NCBI GenBank assembly: GCA_003415625.1
Contig: PYIU01000003.1
Location: forward strand, 7,378,001 to 7,442,000
Reading direction: 5' to 3'
Source: Aquanectria penicillioides
Taxonomy: Eukaryota; Ascomycota; Sordariomycetes; Hypocreales; Nectriaceae
Length of the DNA: 64,000 nucleotides
Under the pieces are notes generated by a model. It ran no database searches. It was not told the origin of the DNA and worked only from the letters and a program-made list of their open reading frames with translations. The translations under genes and the position numbers were made by a program. The stretch's first letter is position 1; each line of letters begins with the position of its first letter. Shown here piece by piece: positions 9,849 through 21,077 of the stretch.

Positions 9849-11115
9849 CTATGCTTGGGTTTTGGCCGCTCCCAGCCGTTCAGCCTCCTCCTGCAACGCC
9901 CTGGGAATTTCGGCTTGCAAATCCTCGTGCGTCGGCTTCCACCCAAGCAGCTCGGCCACTCGGCGCGAATTGCTCCTGGCGTTGCTGCCGAAGAATACAG
10001 ACGCCGCCGGCAGCAGCTTGTCGGCCTCGGCCACCGTCACCTCCTCCACGTCGGGCGTACCGATGAAGCCCTTATCATGACCGGCCCGGCCGATTCGCTC
10101 CGAAATCTCGGCCCAGGTCTTCGCATCTCTGTGTTAGCCCGGATCGTGTCTCGTTTTTGCTGCGAGCAGGGACGGCTTACAATGTCTCCAACGGCCGTCG
10201 TATAAATGCCATTGTCTCCCCACAGCGCATCGTCCTGGCTGCCCTTGGCCGCCGCGTCGATCAGCGCCGCGAACAGCTTCCCCAGGTCTCGAATGTGAAT
10301 GTTTCCCCAGCTGCTCTCGCCCTTGCCCAGCCTGATGGCCTTGCCCCGCTCCAGCGCGACCTTGCACAACGTGGGGATCTGGACGCTGCGCTGGTTGATG
10401 GGCCCCTCACCGGCTCCGTAGATGATGGGCGGTAGCACGATGGCCGTCTTTATGGACGAGTTCTTCTTGGCGGCGTCGAGGAGGAAGTTGTCGACAACCC
10501 GAGCCGGGTGAGCGCGGATCAGATCTCGGATCTCCGCGATGCCGTCAACGTCGTCCCAGACCTTGCCAGAGGCCACGCCGGGCTGGAACGAAGGCGACGA
10601 AAGCTCTCCAACCGCCAGGGCGCTGGCGCCTGAGATTTGGATCCAGAATGCTAAAGACGTCAGCCAACACTGGCGCGATGACATTTGCATCAATGAATCT
10701 TCGTACAAGGCGATTCTCGCTTGGCCAAGCCGCGCTCGATGGCCTGGAAGCTGCCCAAGTGCTTGTTGGAAGCGAGGTCTACAGGCTTTCGGTCAGTACA
10801 TGTCCAACATCTCACAATGCATGGGACAACATACGTAAAACAATGGAAGCCTTTGAGGCCTCGTCTTCAACAATGCCCGAGTCATCGAGGCTGGCCACGA
10901 CGGGACGAACGTTTGGGTAAACCGATGTCACACGCTTGGCAACGTTGTCGTCGCGGATCAGAGCTGCAATTGTATACTCGGGGTGGCTATGGGCGAGCTC
11001 TCGCAGCACCTGACCGCCAATATATCCGGTGGCACCAGTTCTTGCACAACGTTAGCATCATACCGCGTCAAAACCTGCAAAAAGACGACGATCCATACAG
11101 GAAAATGGAAGTCAT
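9849..11115 (-). CDS. NAD(P)-dependent epimerase/dehydratase (SDR), 344 aa
   Basis: An extended short-chain dehydrogenase of the nucleoside-diphosphate-sugar epimerase type. Five exons give one frame: 11115-11099, 11040-10835, 10778-10707, 10650-10181 and 10118-9849. All introns are GT-AG. The first exon is only 17 nt (MTSIF plus two bases). The acceptor of the last exon was chosen at 10119-10120 because only this restores a family-like TWAEISERIG segment. The N-terminus MTSIFLTGATGYIGGQ carries the Rossmann GxxGxxG motif. LPPIIYGAGEGPIN and WGNIHIRDLGKLF are typical of fungal members. A classical YxxxK is not obvious, so the active site should be treated as atypical. Substrate unknown; probably cytosolic. 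Confidence 0.85.
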
Positions 11116-11800
11116 ATTTGCAATCTGCTTCTCTAATGTATGAAAGGTCGTTGGGGTGACGTTTGGTTGATACAATCGCAGGTAAGTGTCGGTCAAGGGC
11201 CTTTTACGAGGGACAAGTGAATATAGTGCTGGGCCTTATTATATCCCTTGAAGCTTCACAGACATGACTAATCCAATGGTGATTTTGCATGCGAAAATGA
11301 CGTTTGGCGTGGTGTGAGTTGCCCAGAAGAGCGGGGAATTGCCCTATAGCAATGGTCTCACGAGTCACGAGTCGCATATGCAGGAACAGGATAATGAATA
11401 ATGGGTGTATTACTGCCAGTGCAAGCCATCATTTCATTGCCACAGATATCGCTTCAGGCAGCCAATTCCATGGAGCCGCGCGGAAACCTCCCTCTTTCGA
11501 TTTCCAAGCAACCCCACCCGAAACACATGGTTGCAGGGATAGTCTGGAGCTGTCCCCCACAAACGAGTCAGCGGAGCTAATTTAGGGGACCAAGTAAATC
11601 AAGCAGGTCTCTGAGACTGGCGTAAAGCTCGAAGTTGAAGTGGACGGACTATTTGTCGGAAGAAGGTTTCGACGGCTTGATTGCTCATCCCCTCGCCCGT
11701 CGTTCTCCTCGCTCTTCTTTTCTTTCGTTATCTTCTCGGCGTTTCCGTAGACACACATATTAGTCTGCATCCTACTTTGATGAACACCAAATTTTCGAGT
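11116..11800. other. Intergenic: epimerase promoter and aminotransferase 3' end
   Basis: This 0.69-kb spacer separates the start of the SDR epimerase gene from the stop of the aminotransferase locus, both on the minus strand. It should hold the epimerase promoter. No ORF with recognisable similarity is present. Confidence 0.6.
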
Positions 11801-13498
11801 CTAAGCCTTGAAAATGCTCTCGAGAGTCTCAAGAAGGATATCAGCTGGGAATAGAGTTAGCAAATTTGCAAATGTTGGTTAGCCAGAATAAAAGCGTACC
11901 GTGATGCTCTTGGAAAACAAGCATTGGCCTCAATCGAATGGTCGCCTCGCCGCTTCCGCCCATATTGACACCCTTGGCCTTGGCAAGCTTGATGATTTCA
12001 TCTCGGCGAGGGCTGTCCCATGCCAGAAAAGTACCTCGGTCCTTGCCCCTGAGGTTGTTGATCTCGTTGGGGTAGCGAATAGCAAGACTCTCGAGGTTGT
12101 TCTAGAGATACTTGCCAACGCGCGCCGTCTGCTCCACCAGCCCAAGACGCTCAACTTCATTGTAGATGCCGCGGAACAAGAGAGCTCGGGCAGGGTCGCC
12201 CATCCACGTGTTGAACTGGCGGTAGGGCTTGTCAGGTCGGAGTGACTTTGTTGGCATAGTAGAAGCCGGCAGCTTGGGCCTTCTTGGAGAAGGTGACCAT
12301 GTCGGGGGGGCTGTCGAGGTTCCAGTGCTCATGGGCCCAGAACTTGCCAGTTGCACCAACACCAGTCTGAACCTCGTCGACGATCAGGAGCACGTCGTGC
12401 TTCTTGGTGATGTTACGGAGACCTTGGAAGAAGAAGGGCGAGGCATGGTTGTCTCCGCCCTCAGACTGGATGGGCTCAATAACAGCGGCAACGACAGGAT
12501 TATGGAAAGTCGACACGATGCGCTCAAACTCTGCGAGGCATCGCTCCTCCTCGGCACGGTTTTTAGCGGCGTGCTGGTCGAGGGGATACTTTAGCTGAGG
12601 AAAAGGAGCGACAGGCCAGTCAAAAGCGGGAATATCAAGCTTGTGAATGGGCTTGCTGTGGGTTGTAGAAAGGCTGCCAAACATACGGCCGTGGAAGCCA
12701 CGAGAGAAAGAAAGAACAGAGTAGTTGGGGGCACCAGGAGCCTGGTTGACCATGGCCGAGTCAATCTCCTCGGCGGTAAAGTCCCTGCCGCCACGCTCTT
12801 GCGTGCGCCGCCAGATAAAGGCGGCCTTGTACGCAGTCTCGTTGGCATCGGAGCCGGTGGTGGCTGTGAAGACTTGGCCAAGACCCTTGGGGGCTGCACG
12901 CAAGATGCCAGTCTCGAGGATCTCGGCCCAATCGGCGGATGGGAAGTTGCCAAGGGCAGGGCGGTTGATGATGGCGTTGACCATGGCAGGGGAAGAGGCG
13001 ATTTTGGCCAGCTCAGGGTTGTTGTAACCGATGGGGATTGAGGCGATCTGGGCGAAGCTGTGTCGAGGGGTTGAGTTTATTAGATTGGGTGTTTTAGCTG
13101 GGGATTGGCTTTGAAGACTTACACGTCGAGCAAAGTGTTGCCATCGCCATCAACAACACTGAAACCAGTAGTCAGTTTAGAGGGGGAAAAAAAAAAGAAA
13201 GGAAAGGAAACAAAATTGAGGCTATTAACACTAACTAGTTTCCATTGCACTTAGGATAGTCAACCAGCATGTTCAAGCTGCGCGTGTCAAAGACATTGTC
13301 CAGCTTCTCAATAGCCACCTTGGAACGAGGCCCGGGGATGCTGGTGCGCATCACCGGTTTGGTGGGCTCGTTGACAAAAGGAGAGGCATTGAGCTTGCAA
13401 GATGAGCTGCTAAAGCCTCGAAGAGCACGGCGAGGGACGGTGCTTCGGGCTGCAAGAGCTCGAAGCGAGGAAGGGGTGTTGTGGGCGACTCTTTGCAT
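11801..13498 (-). pseudogene. 4-aminobutyrate-type aminotransferase with frameshift and nonsense codon
   Basis: The locus encodes a class-III PLP aminotransferase of the GABA/beta-alanine transaminase family (UGA1/GatA type). Four exons are inferred: 13498-13236, 13158-13123, 13057-11900 and 11844-11801. The N-terminus MQRVAHNTPSSLRALAARS looks like a mitochondrial presequence. The family core is clear: FTATTGSDANETAYKAAF, IVDEVQTGVG, the PLP lysine region MVTFSKKAQ, NTWMGDPARA and the C-terminal HHADILLETLESIFKA. Two lesions break it. A 1-nt excess in the A-run at 12247-12249 throws the frame out just after FYYANK. After switching frame, an in-frame TAG occurs at 12104-12102, directly after VGKYL. 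Coding similarity continues beyond both lesions, and the splice sites are intact. Either this is a young pseudogene or the sequence contains errors; if the lesions are wrong, it is a functional mitochondrial transaminase. The divergent neighbour is a Zn2Cys6 factor. Confidence 0.85.
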
Positions 13499-14325
13499 CG
13501 TGATGGAGGTGCAGTGCAACAACAGATCAAAGCGGCCAAGATGACAAGACTGTGGAAGAGAATTGCTCAAGACGTTTAGAAATGGATCCCATGCGATAAA
13601 TAAAGACGAGCGATATCGCTTCTGTACCTATTTTACTGCTTCTCAACAAGCCCGCTTTCACGATGTGTCCGTCGACCTCGGGCATTCGAGACAGAGACCT
13701 TCTCAATCGGCTGCTCGTCTCGATTCGCCACCTCAACCTCGACCCCGGCATCTTGTCTGAGCTTCTTCTGGAGCTGCCTGCTGGAGTCTTGCTTGGAGCT
13801 AAAACCGACCAAGCCCCAGCGCTGTAGCGGCCTCGTGCTGACGCCCCATGCGGGGAACTTTGACTAAGTTACGGGCATAGACTTTGGGTTGGTCTGTGAT
13901 GCTTTGAAGGACGTAGCATAGAGGACTTAGAGGATTGGATTAGAGGGCGCTGATAAAACGGCTCCACTCTGCTCGCGGAAGCATTCCTATCTCGTGACGG
14001 TCTTCTTTTCCTCAACTCTACGCTTCCCTATCGCCGTCATTCTTCTGAATACAGAAGGCGTCCTCCCCCAAATTTCCATTCTTCTCGCGGATGCTGCACT
14101 TTATGCAGGATCGGGAAAGTCTTGTTCAAATCCCATCTCATCTCATCTCGTCTTGCCTGGTCTTGTCCCCGTCTCGTCCCGTCTCGTCTCAAGTCCTGTC
14201 CGTCTGCCGTCTCCTTGCCGTGCGTCTGCATCCCCACTTGCCTATCCTGATCTGATCTGATAGGCTTGTGTTTGTGCTGTGCTGTACCGTTACTGAGCAG
14301 AGCAGAGGCGTCGTCGTCGTCGCAA
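13499..14325. promoter_or_regulatory. Divergent promoter region of aminotransferase and Zn2Cys6 factor
   Basis: The 0.83-kb space lies between the start of the aminotransferase (minus) and the start of the regulator (plus), so it carries both promoters. It has CT-rich repeats of the type ATCTC/GTCTC at about 14135-14200, a common feature before fungal start sites. I could not identify a specific operator. Confidence 0.5.
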
Positions 14326-16681
14326 ATGACAAAAGCAAGCGGCGCAAGGGTTGAGCGAACCCGCACCTTTACTGGATGCCGCACCTGTCGCAGTAGACAC
14401 GCAAAGTGTGATGAAGCTCAGCCCGAATGCGGCACCTGCAGGCGTCTCGGCCTCGTCTGCGGCGGCTACGGGGCCCGCCTCTTCTGGATCACCGAGAATT
14501 CCGCTCTCCGGCCGGAGCAGCAGCAGAGCCACCGCGGCTCCGAGTACAGGCAAGTTTGCTCCGCTCTGCACATCTTTTATACATGCGCATTACGCATCAA
14601 CGTTACTAACCAACCGTCTATTAGGTATCCGCTTTTCTCAGGTACGTACGCACGAGTGGAGGCCATCGTCGAACTGGATGCTAATCGCCGGCTGCAGAGG
14701 CTGAGCGCCGTCTCATGAGCGCTGAGCTGTGCGACAGCCTTGGTCGCCAGTCCGCCGTAGACATCTTGGCCGACATCGACTTGGCATGCGAGAAGCTGGA
14801 AGGCCACGTGAAAGGCGCTGCAAACCTCACCAAAGGCCCGTTCAGTGTCTTTCAGGCTAATGGCGAAGCTGCCGTACCCTCTCCAGACTCGTCAACCTCT
14901 AGTGCTGTCGTCCATGTTGACCCTAACCTAAGCGCTTGCTCAGAGCCAGACGGCCTAATCGAGGAAATCCACAGGCAAGATTGGCCTGATCCCATCAATG
15001 AAGCCAACTTTGACCTTTTTGTCGGCTCGCTTGATCCTACTCTGGGTCTCGACCCACATGATGATGCCAATGCCGGCCAACTCCTCATATCAGATGCGTC
15101 CATGACCAGCCTGTTCCTGGATAGCCCTCCGGCAGTCGAAGGGTTGTCGCTGTTCAGTTCTAGCTTTGTGTCTCGCGCAATCGAAAGCGGTGCCATGACA
15201 GTAGATGCTCACAATCATCCGCCGACGCCACGGGCGCCGACTCCATCTCGCGGCCTTCTTCCAGGCCACGGCGACGCACAGAATCTGCCTGAGCATGCTG
15301 AGCCCTTGCTGCGTTATTACAAACAACAGATTGACGGAGCCACTGCCACCATGCAAACCAAGCGCAAGTCTCCCTGGCAATTAATCTTTCTCCCTTGTGC
15401 CCTCGAGACCTTTGCCGAACTGTCACTTTGGAATGGAACCTCCCATACCCGATACACAATCTTGTATACGCTCCTCGCTCACAGTGCATTTCAACTCGAC
15501 ATGACGAACCAGCCGGGTCCCTATGCCAGCCCTTGGCGAGAGATTGGCGCTCGGCATCAGGAAAAGGCCCAGCATCACTTGCGCAATGCCCTGCAGCATG
15601 AAATGTTTGGCCCGAAGCAAACTAAATACAAGGAGCTTTTAATGGCAATCCTGGCACTAGCTATGACCTCGGTTTGTGACCCTCAAGTCCAAGTGCTAAG
15701 CAAGGCTAACCATTTTTATAATAGCTCTATAATGGTGCCCATGCCTTTCGGATCTTTCTGCTGGATGCCGAGAGACTAATACGGTTACGTGGGCTGATGA
15801 GCGCAAACCCTTACAAAACAAGACTGCTTCATCACATGTATACTCATCTCCGAGTCATTGCAGAGAGTGTGTCTATTCTTCCTGAGACCATCATGAATCC
15901 TCCCGTTCAGAACGTACCCTCGGCAGTGGATGTTCGAACATTTCGATTAGCCGAAGACTCTCTCAATATTGGACTCGACCCAGCTCACGAAAAGTCTCTT
16001 GATGTCGGGTACAAGGACATTCACCTACAAATTCAGGGACAATGGAAGGAAACTCTCTATCCAGTTATTTATGGGATTCCCGAATCGTTAATGACGCTGC
16101 TATCTCAAACCATATCGATTGCCAATGAGAAGAAGCGGCTCGAATCCCTTGCGCGATGCAACCCAAAGCTCTCGATAGACTTGGCGCATCACGTCAAGAC
16201 GTTAGAAACCAGCATCTGGTCCTGGTCCCTGGCCACTGAGGCGTTGGGACCCCCAAGACCGCCGCAGACAACTTCCGATGGTGACCAGGAGCTGATGGAC
16301 CATCCTCAAGCAAGGTCGATGGCCTTGGCTATCCACCAAGCATTGGTCATTTACTTTTATCGAAGGGTTTATGATGTCAACGCGATGATTCTCCAAGATC
16401 TTGTTCGAAAAACCCTCGACCATCTTGAGCCTTGCGTGGAGCAGATGATTGATGACCAAGATTTTGTGGCAAGCCTTGCGTGGCCTGCGTTTATCGCCGC
16501 GAGTGAGGCCATATCTACTGATCTGCAAGAGCAGGCACTTAGATGTTTAACGGTCACTGATGAGAGGGGTCTTTACTTCACGCCCAAGCCGGCGAAACAA
16601 ATCGTCACTTCAATATGGGAAAAGCGAAAAGAGTCTGGCGATTGGACAATGAGTTGGCCGCTCATCATTATGGAATGTTGA
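14326..16681 (+). CDS. Zn2Cys6 transcription factor, 723 aa
   Basis: A fungal binuclear-zinc-cluster regulator, nuclear. Four exons are 14326-14549, 14625-14641, 14698-15671 and 15725-16681; exon 2 is a 17-nt microexon. The first intron uses the rare GC donor AG|GCAAGT with a normal CTAAC branch and TAG acceptor; the others are GT-AG. The DNA-binding domain near residues 15-45 has C-x2-C-x6-C-x6-C-x2-C-x6-C spacing (CRTCRSRHAKC, then CGTCRRLGLVC). The rest matches the alpha-helical fungal-specific regulatory domain type seen in Acr-2/ARCA-like proteins (WQLIFLPCALETFAELSLWN, NGAHAFRIFLLDAERLIRLRG). It is divergent from the aminotransferase and may regulate the surrounding amino-acid catabolic genes. 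That link rests on position only. Confidence 0.9.
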
Positions 16682-16879
16682 TATGATGAGGTGAAGAAAA
16701 GATTTGTGCATTTGCGTAATGAATAGAGAGACGCAGGAGTTGGTGGCTTTTTTTTTTTAACACCAAGGTCACGATGCAAAGAAGAAACGTTCTGGGCGAA
16801 TATTGTTATATTAAATGCATATCCTATTCTTCATTGAATCATCTGACTCGTTCTTTTATATCTATTTTATATTATTCCT

Positions 16880-17773
16880 TCACAGAACACCAGCAGTCTT
16901 CAGAAAAGCCTCAAGCTCAGCCTTGGCAGTCGCGTCGAGCATCTTAAACGGCTTGCGGACGCCGCCGGTGCTCCAGCCTCGGAGCTCCACTCCGGTCTTG
17001 ACGGCAGCAGAGTAGTTGTGAGATTCAAGGAACTTGCAAATGGGGAAGATCTTGGCCCAGAGCTCACGGCCCTTCTTAAGGTCGTTGTTAACGGCGATGG
17101 CATCCCAAAGCTGCATGCTCAGCTCGGGAATAAAGTTGGTGGCACCCCAGACGGAGCCCTTGGCACCGGCAACGAGACCGTAGAAAGTGAGAGTATCCCA
17201 TCCGTTGAAAGCGGTAGTAACGCCGTGGTGAGTGAAAAGCAGGTCGGTCAGGGCAGGGGCGTTGCCAGAAGTGTCCTTCAGGTACTTGACACCGACAGTG
17301 CTGAGGTCGGCAATCTCCTGAGGAGACAGATTGGAGCCGCTAACAGAAGGGATGTTGTATAGTACGATAGGAAGGCCGCTGGTCTTGCAAATCTCCTGGA
17401 AGTGCTCCTTGAGCTCCTCCTTGTTGGGGGCATCATAGAAGGGAGGGACCACCATGAGAGAGTGGGCGCCAGCCTTGGCGGCGTGAACGGCCAGATCAAC
17501 AGCCTTGGCAGTGGACAGCTCGCCAATGCCAGCCATGACGTGGGCGCGGCCAGCAGCGGCCTTGACAACTTCCTCAACAAGGAGCTTGCGCTCCTCGGTG
17601 GTGAGAGCAGTGAATTCACCGGTGCTGCCACCGGGGACAAGGCCGTGAACACCAGCGCTGATCAGGCGGTTAACATGAGCGTGGATTTCAGCGACATCGA
17701 CGGTACCGTCGTCCTTGAAGGGAGTGATGAGGGCAACCATGATGCCCGAGGGCTCCTGAACGTTGGCAGACAT
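16880..17773 (-). CDS. Dihydrodipicolinate synthase (DapA) family lyase/aldolase, 297 aa
   Basis: A single-exon TIM-barrel class I aldolase. Motifs visible are GGSTGE (residues 48-53), the catalytic tyrosine Tyr139 in LYNIP and the Schiff-base lysine Lys166 in KYLKDTSG. The start at 17773 (MSANVQEPSGI) was chosen because the upstream in-frame residues are not family-like. Length is normal for the family. Fungi make lysine by the aminoadipate route, so this is not expected to be a lysine-biosynthesis enzyme. Related fungal proteins act as 2-keto-3-deoxy-sugar-acid aldolases or 4-hydroxy-2-oxoglutarate aldolases, and the substrate here is open. It converges on the Zn2Cys6 gene with 198 bp between the stops. 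No targeting signal is seen. Confidence 0.9.
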   Translation of the reverse strand: MSANVQEPSGIMVALITPFKDDGTVDVAEIHAHVNRLISAGVHGLVPGGSTGEFTALTTEERKLLVEEVVKAAAGRAHVMAGIGELSTAKAVDLAVHAAKAGAHSLMVVPPFYDAPNKEELKEHFQEICKTSGLPIVLYNIPSVSGSNLSPQEIADLSTVGVKYLKDTSGNAPALTDLLFTHHGVTTAFNGWDTLTFYGLVAGAKGSVWGATNFIPELSMQLWDAIAVNNDLKKGRELWAKIFPICKFLESHNYSAAVKTGVELRGWSTGGVRKPFKMLDATAKAELEAFLKTAGVL

Positions 17774-18795
17774 TTTTAAATAAATTGTGTTGAAGAAAAA
17801 CGGCAGTAAAGCTGCAGGATAGGGTGCTTTGGGAGAAATGAAGTGACAAGATTGCGGAAGAGGTTTGATGGAACTGAATTGATCAGAATAAGGTATTGGA
17901 CTCAACTACGGACGCATTATATGTGCCGAAATTACCTAACTTACACCCGTTGCTGAAGATCTTCTCTATACAGACTACCCCGCGATTTAGCGCGAGGCGC
18001 GTGGTGTTTTGGGTGGATGTCTTTCCCAATCGAACGAGGCAGGTCTCCGCGCTGCGCCTCCTCCGCCAAAAACGACTATTGCAAGATGATAGGGAACCAC
18101 TGAATCATGTCCGAAGATCGGATGAGATGCAATTCCGATTAGAGAACTGCCGAGATGCAGCTTTCAATGGAAAGATAAGCCGACTCGGCAATGAAGTGAG
18201 CCGCACCAAACCGTCTCGGAGTGTTGGGGCTCCAAAGTTGGTTGTGTTCGATATGTGGCTAGCCATCTTACACTGAGGCCATCACTTGGTTACGTGCAGC
18301 CATGATTCCAAACCATCTCGAGCTCACAGAACAGTACTCCAACAGAAGGGAAGGAAAAATTAGTTTCTGAATCGAGAAGAACATCCAGAAAAATATTTTA
18401 ACCTTAAATCAGTTAATAATCAATAACAGAAGGATTACATGTGGAATAGAAATAGAGACTAGCTACCGATTCTGAAATGACGAAATGGACTTAGGGTACC
18501 CTACATCATCCACGTTCAACACCCCAACTATCCGAACTCACTTCTGCTTCAAATAATGTCCCCCCCCCCCTCCTCAATTATCACTTGCTTCACTTATTTT
18601 AAATCTTGAAACGCAGGTTGGATACTTGGAGAGAAGAAGCTCGGAAGTGACGATGTGTATCGCAATGCGGCGCTATGTAAACAGACATTTTGACGGCCAT
18701 GAGACGCCTCAAGGACACGCAATGCATGCCAACGGACTAGATCAGAACAAAAGTACAATTTTTCCCATGAAAATATTTGCAACGCTACTACACTT
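17774..18795. other. Intergenic: DapA-family promoter and FMN-dehydrogenase 3' end
   Basis: One kilobase between two minus-strand genes. The half near 17774 should be the promoter of the DapA-family gene; one GATAAG element is present at 18174-18179. A C-run lies near 18560-18571. No coding sequence was recognised. Confidence 0.55.
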
Positions 18796-20319
18796 TTACA
18801 ACTTCGCCAACGTTCCCTTGGCATCAAGGTATCGAAGATGGTCACGAGTGATATCCTTGATTGTCTTGCAGCTAATGACATTGTTAGCATGCGCATGGTT
18901 AGATTCATCTTAAAATGGCACGTACCCCGCAAGAGCCATGGTGATTCTGAACTCGTCGATGAGAATCTTGAGAGCCAGTTCAACGCCCTCCTGTCCGTTG
19001 TACTATTCATGCACCTTCATTAGCTTTTGCTGGACCTGGGCGAATTAGTGGACCACTTACAGCGAGGCCCCAAATAGGAATTCTGCCCACAAAGCAGTGG
19101 GAGGCTCCCATGGCGAGAGCCTTGAAGATGTCAGTTCCCCGGCGGATACCACCGTCGACAGCAACGGGAATCTTGCCGCCGGCAGCGATGGCACACTCGC
19201 GCAGAGCATCCAGAGTAGCAGGGACTCCATCCAGCTGTCGGCCGCCGTGGTTAGAAACCACGACACCGTCGAGACCGTACTTGATGGCGAGCTGAACATC
19301 CTCGGCACCGTAGACACCCTTGATCCAGAGCTGGAGCTTGGTGTTTTGGCGGAGCCAAGGAATCGCAGTGTCCCAGTCCAGAGAGGGATCAAAATCGTGC
19401 TTGCTAGAGCCATCTGCTTGCTCACCGCTCAGCTCACTCTTACCGTCGGAGAGCAGGTTAGGCCATTCCATGTCCTCGGGAAGAACAAAGTTGTTGCGGT
19501 ACTCGTTCAATCGACGTCCTAGGACGGGGACATCGACAGACAAGAAAATGGCCTTGTAGCCAGAAGCTGCAAGCAGGCCATTGTCAGTCCAAGCCAAATA
19601 AATAGGGCAAAACAATAAAAAAGAGAGATAAAAAAAATAAAGAAGCATCACCACTCACCTTCGGCTCGTCGCAGGATCTGCAGTGTAGTCTCGCGATCCT
19701 TGAGGACGCACACCTGCATGACGTAGGGGTTGCCAGAGCCCTGGGCGGCGACATTCTCCATCGATTCGGTCGCATATGAAGACAAACCCATGCAGATGCC
19801 CAACTTGGCAGCGGCACGCGAGGTTGCGAGCTCGCCATCGGGATGAGCCAGGCGATGCATGGCTGCGGGGCTGAAGCCCAATGGAAGCGCCGTCTTGTAA
19901 CCAAAGATCTCGCCTCGGATGTCCACATCCTGCACGTTGACAAGGATACGGGGACGGATCTTGTAGCGGTTGTAGGCGTCCTCATTGTCCTGGAGGCTAT
20001 AGCGTGAGAGATGTATTAGCACCGAATGCCACAAGAGAAGGGGTGAGACTGAGACAAAGAAAAAAAAAGAAGCACCGCCAGAATGAATCATTAAAGGTGC
20101 TGGTGCAATGCAATGCAATACGTACGTTACCAAGTCCATGGCACCGCCGTTGAAGTAATCTACAAGGGCATCTCAGCACGGTCCAGGCGTTTCTGGTGGT
20201 TGGTGGTTGCATCTAAGGCACATACCACTGTACATCTTGGGGAGCTTCTTGGAGCTGTATTCCTTCAAGTCCGCAATGGTGTGGACCCTGGGGTCGTAGG
20301 ATTTTCCGCGGTTGGCCAT
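18796..20319 (-). CDS. FMN-dependent 2-hydroxyacid dehydrogenase/oxidase, 374 aa
   Basis: A member of the glycolate oxidase / L-lactate dehydrogenase (FMN_dh) family, which oxidises 2-hydroxyacids to 2-oxoacids. Six exons join in frame: 20319-20226, 20159-20126, 19996-19659, 19566-19061, 19002-18926 and 18871-18796, all GT-AG. The protein starts MANRGKSYDPRVHTI and ends DAKGTLAKL. YFNGGAMD near the N-terminus, PLGFSPAAMHRLAHPDGE, the catalytic His/Arg segment SNHGGRQLDG and the FMN phosphate segment DGGIRRGTD are all present. There is no cytochrome b5 domain or presequence, so this is not the mitochondrial cytochrome b2 type. It has no obvious peroxisomal PTS1 either (ends AKL, one residue off SKL; AKL can act as a weak PTS1). 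It is divergent from the methylmalonate-semialdehyde dehydrogenase gene. Confidence 0.93.
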
Positions 20320-21077
20320 GGCTGCAGAGAGACACGATCTTGGTACAAAGCGTTAAAATAGAAGACGGTAGATGAGAGTGAGACAATGGTTGCGCAGACG
20401 ATACTCTTGAAGCTCTGGGAGGACGCTTAAGCTGGGGTACAAATACGTTTGTGAAGGAGGGTGCTTGGGCCGAAGCTCTACTGGGCCGCCCGGTCGTGGA
20501 TCAAGGGCTCCAGCCGTGTCTTCCCCAATTCGAATAGAATGGGACGATGCAGTTGCTCATGTGACAGGATTAGACACGCTGTCGCCATCTCGGAAGCCTT
20601 ATCGCAGAGGAGAGAATTGGTATCGGGCGGGATGGCTTTCCTTTCTTGTGGGCGAGATGGCTGAGCCGCCATTAGCCACGGGAGGATCAAGAAGCGTTGA
20701 CATATCAGCAATGCGCTCTGCTCTGGGCACTGTGGGGAACTCCAGCTCAGCGGGAGTGGGCGAACAGCGACGATCCGGCATAGCTCTCGAGAGTGCAATC
20801 GATCTCGTGTTCCCGAGGAGTTTTCTTTTCGTTGCTCTTTTCTGGCTTATCATGACCTCGAGCAGAGAATTGCAGAAGGTGATTTAATTACATGAATCGT
20901 ACCCACTTGCCTCATTCACCGGCAATGTGGTCGGTTGGGGGGAAGACAAGACTCGAGCAATGCAGAGCAATACCAAGCCATGATGGAGAATGATCCTTTA
21001 AGACACCATACCAGCCTATGGTCTCTCCCCTGTGCTGCAGAAGCCAATTCGTTATTCATATACATAGTTTCGGAGCA
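20320..21077. promoter_or_regulatory. Divergent promoter of FMN-dehydrogenase and MMSDH genes
   Basis: These 758 bp separate two divergent starts, so shared regulation is possible. I did not find a repeated operator-like motif. No ORF of interest is present. Confidence 0.45.

Noticed and set aside
9652..10080. Open frame across the heptamer repeat with an RLQASGF-type repeat
   Set aside because: The repeat has no stop in any plus-strand frame, and the second half is antisense to the last exon of the SDR gene.
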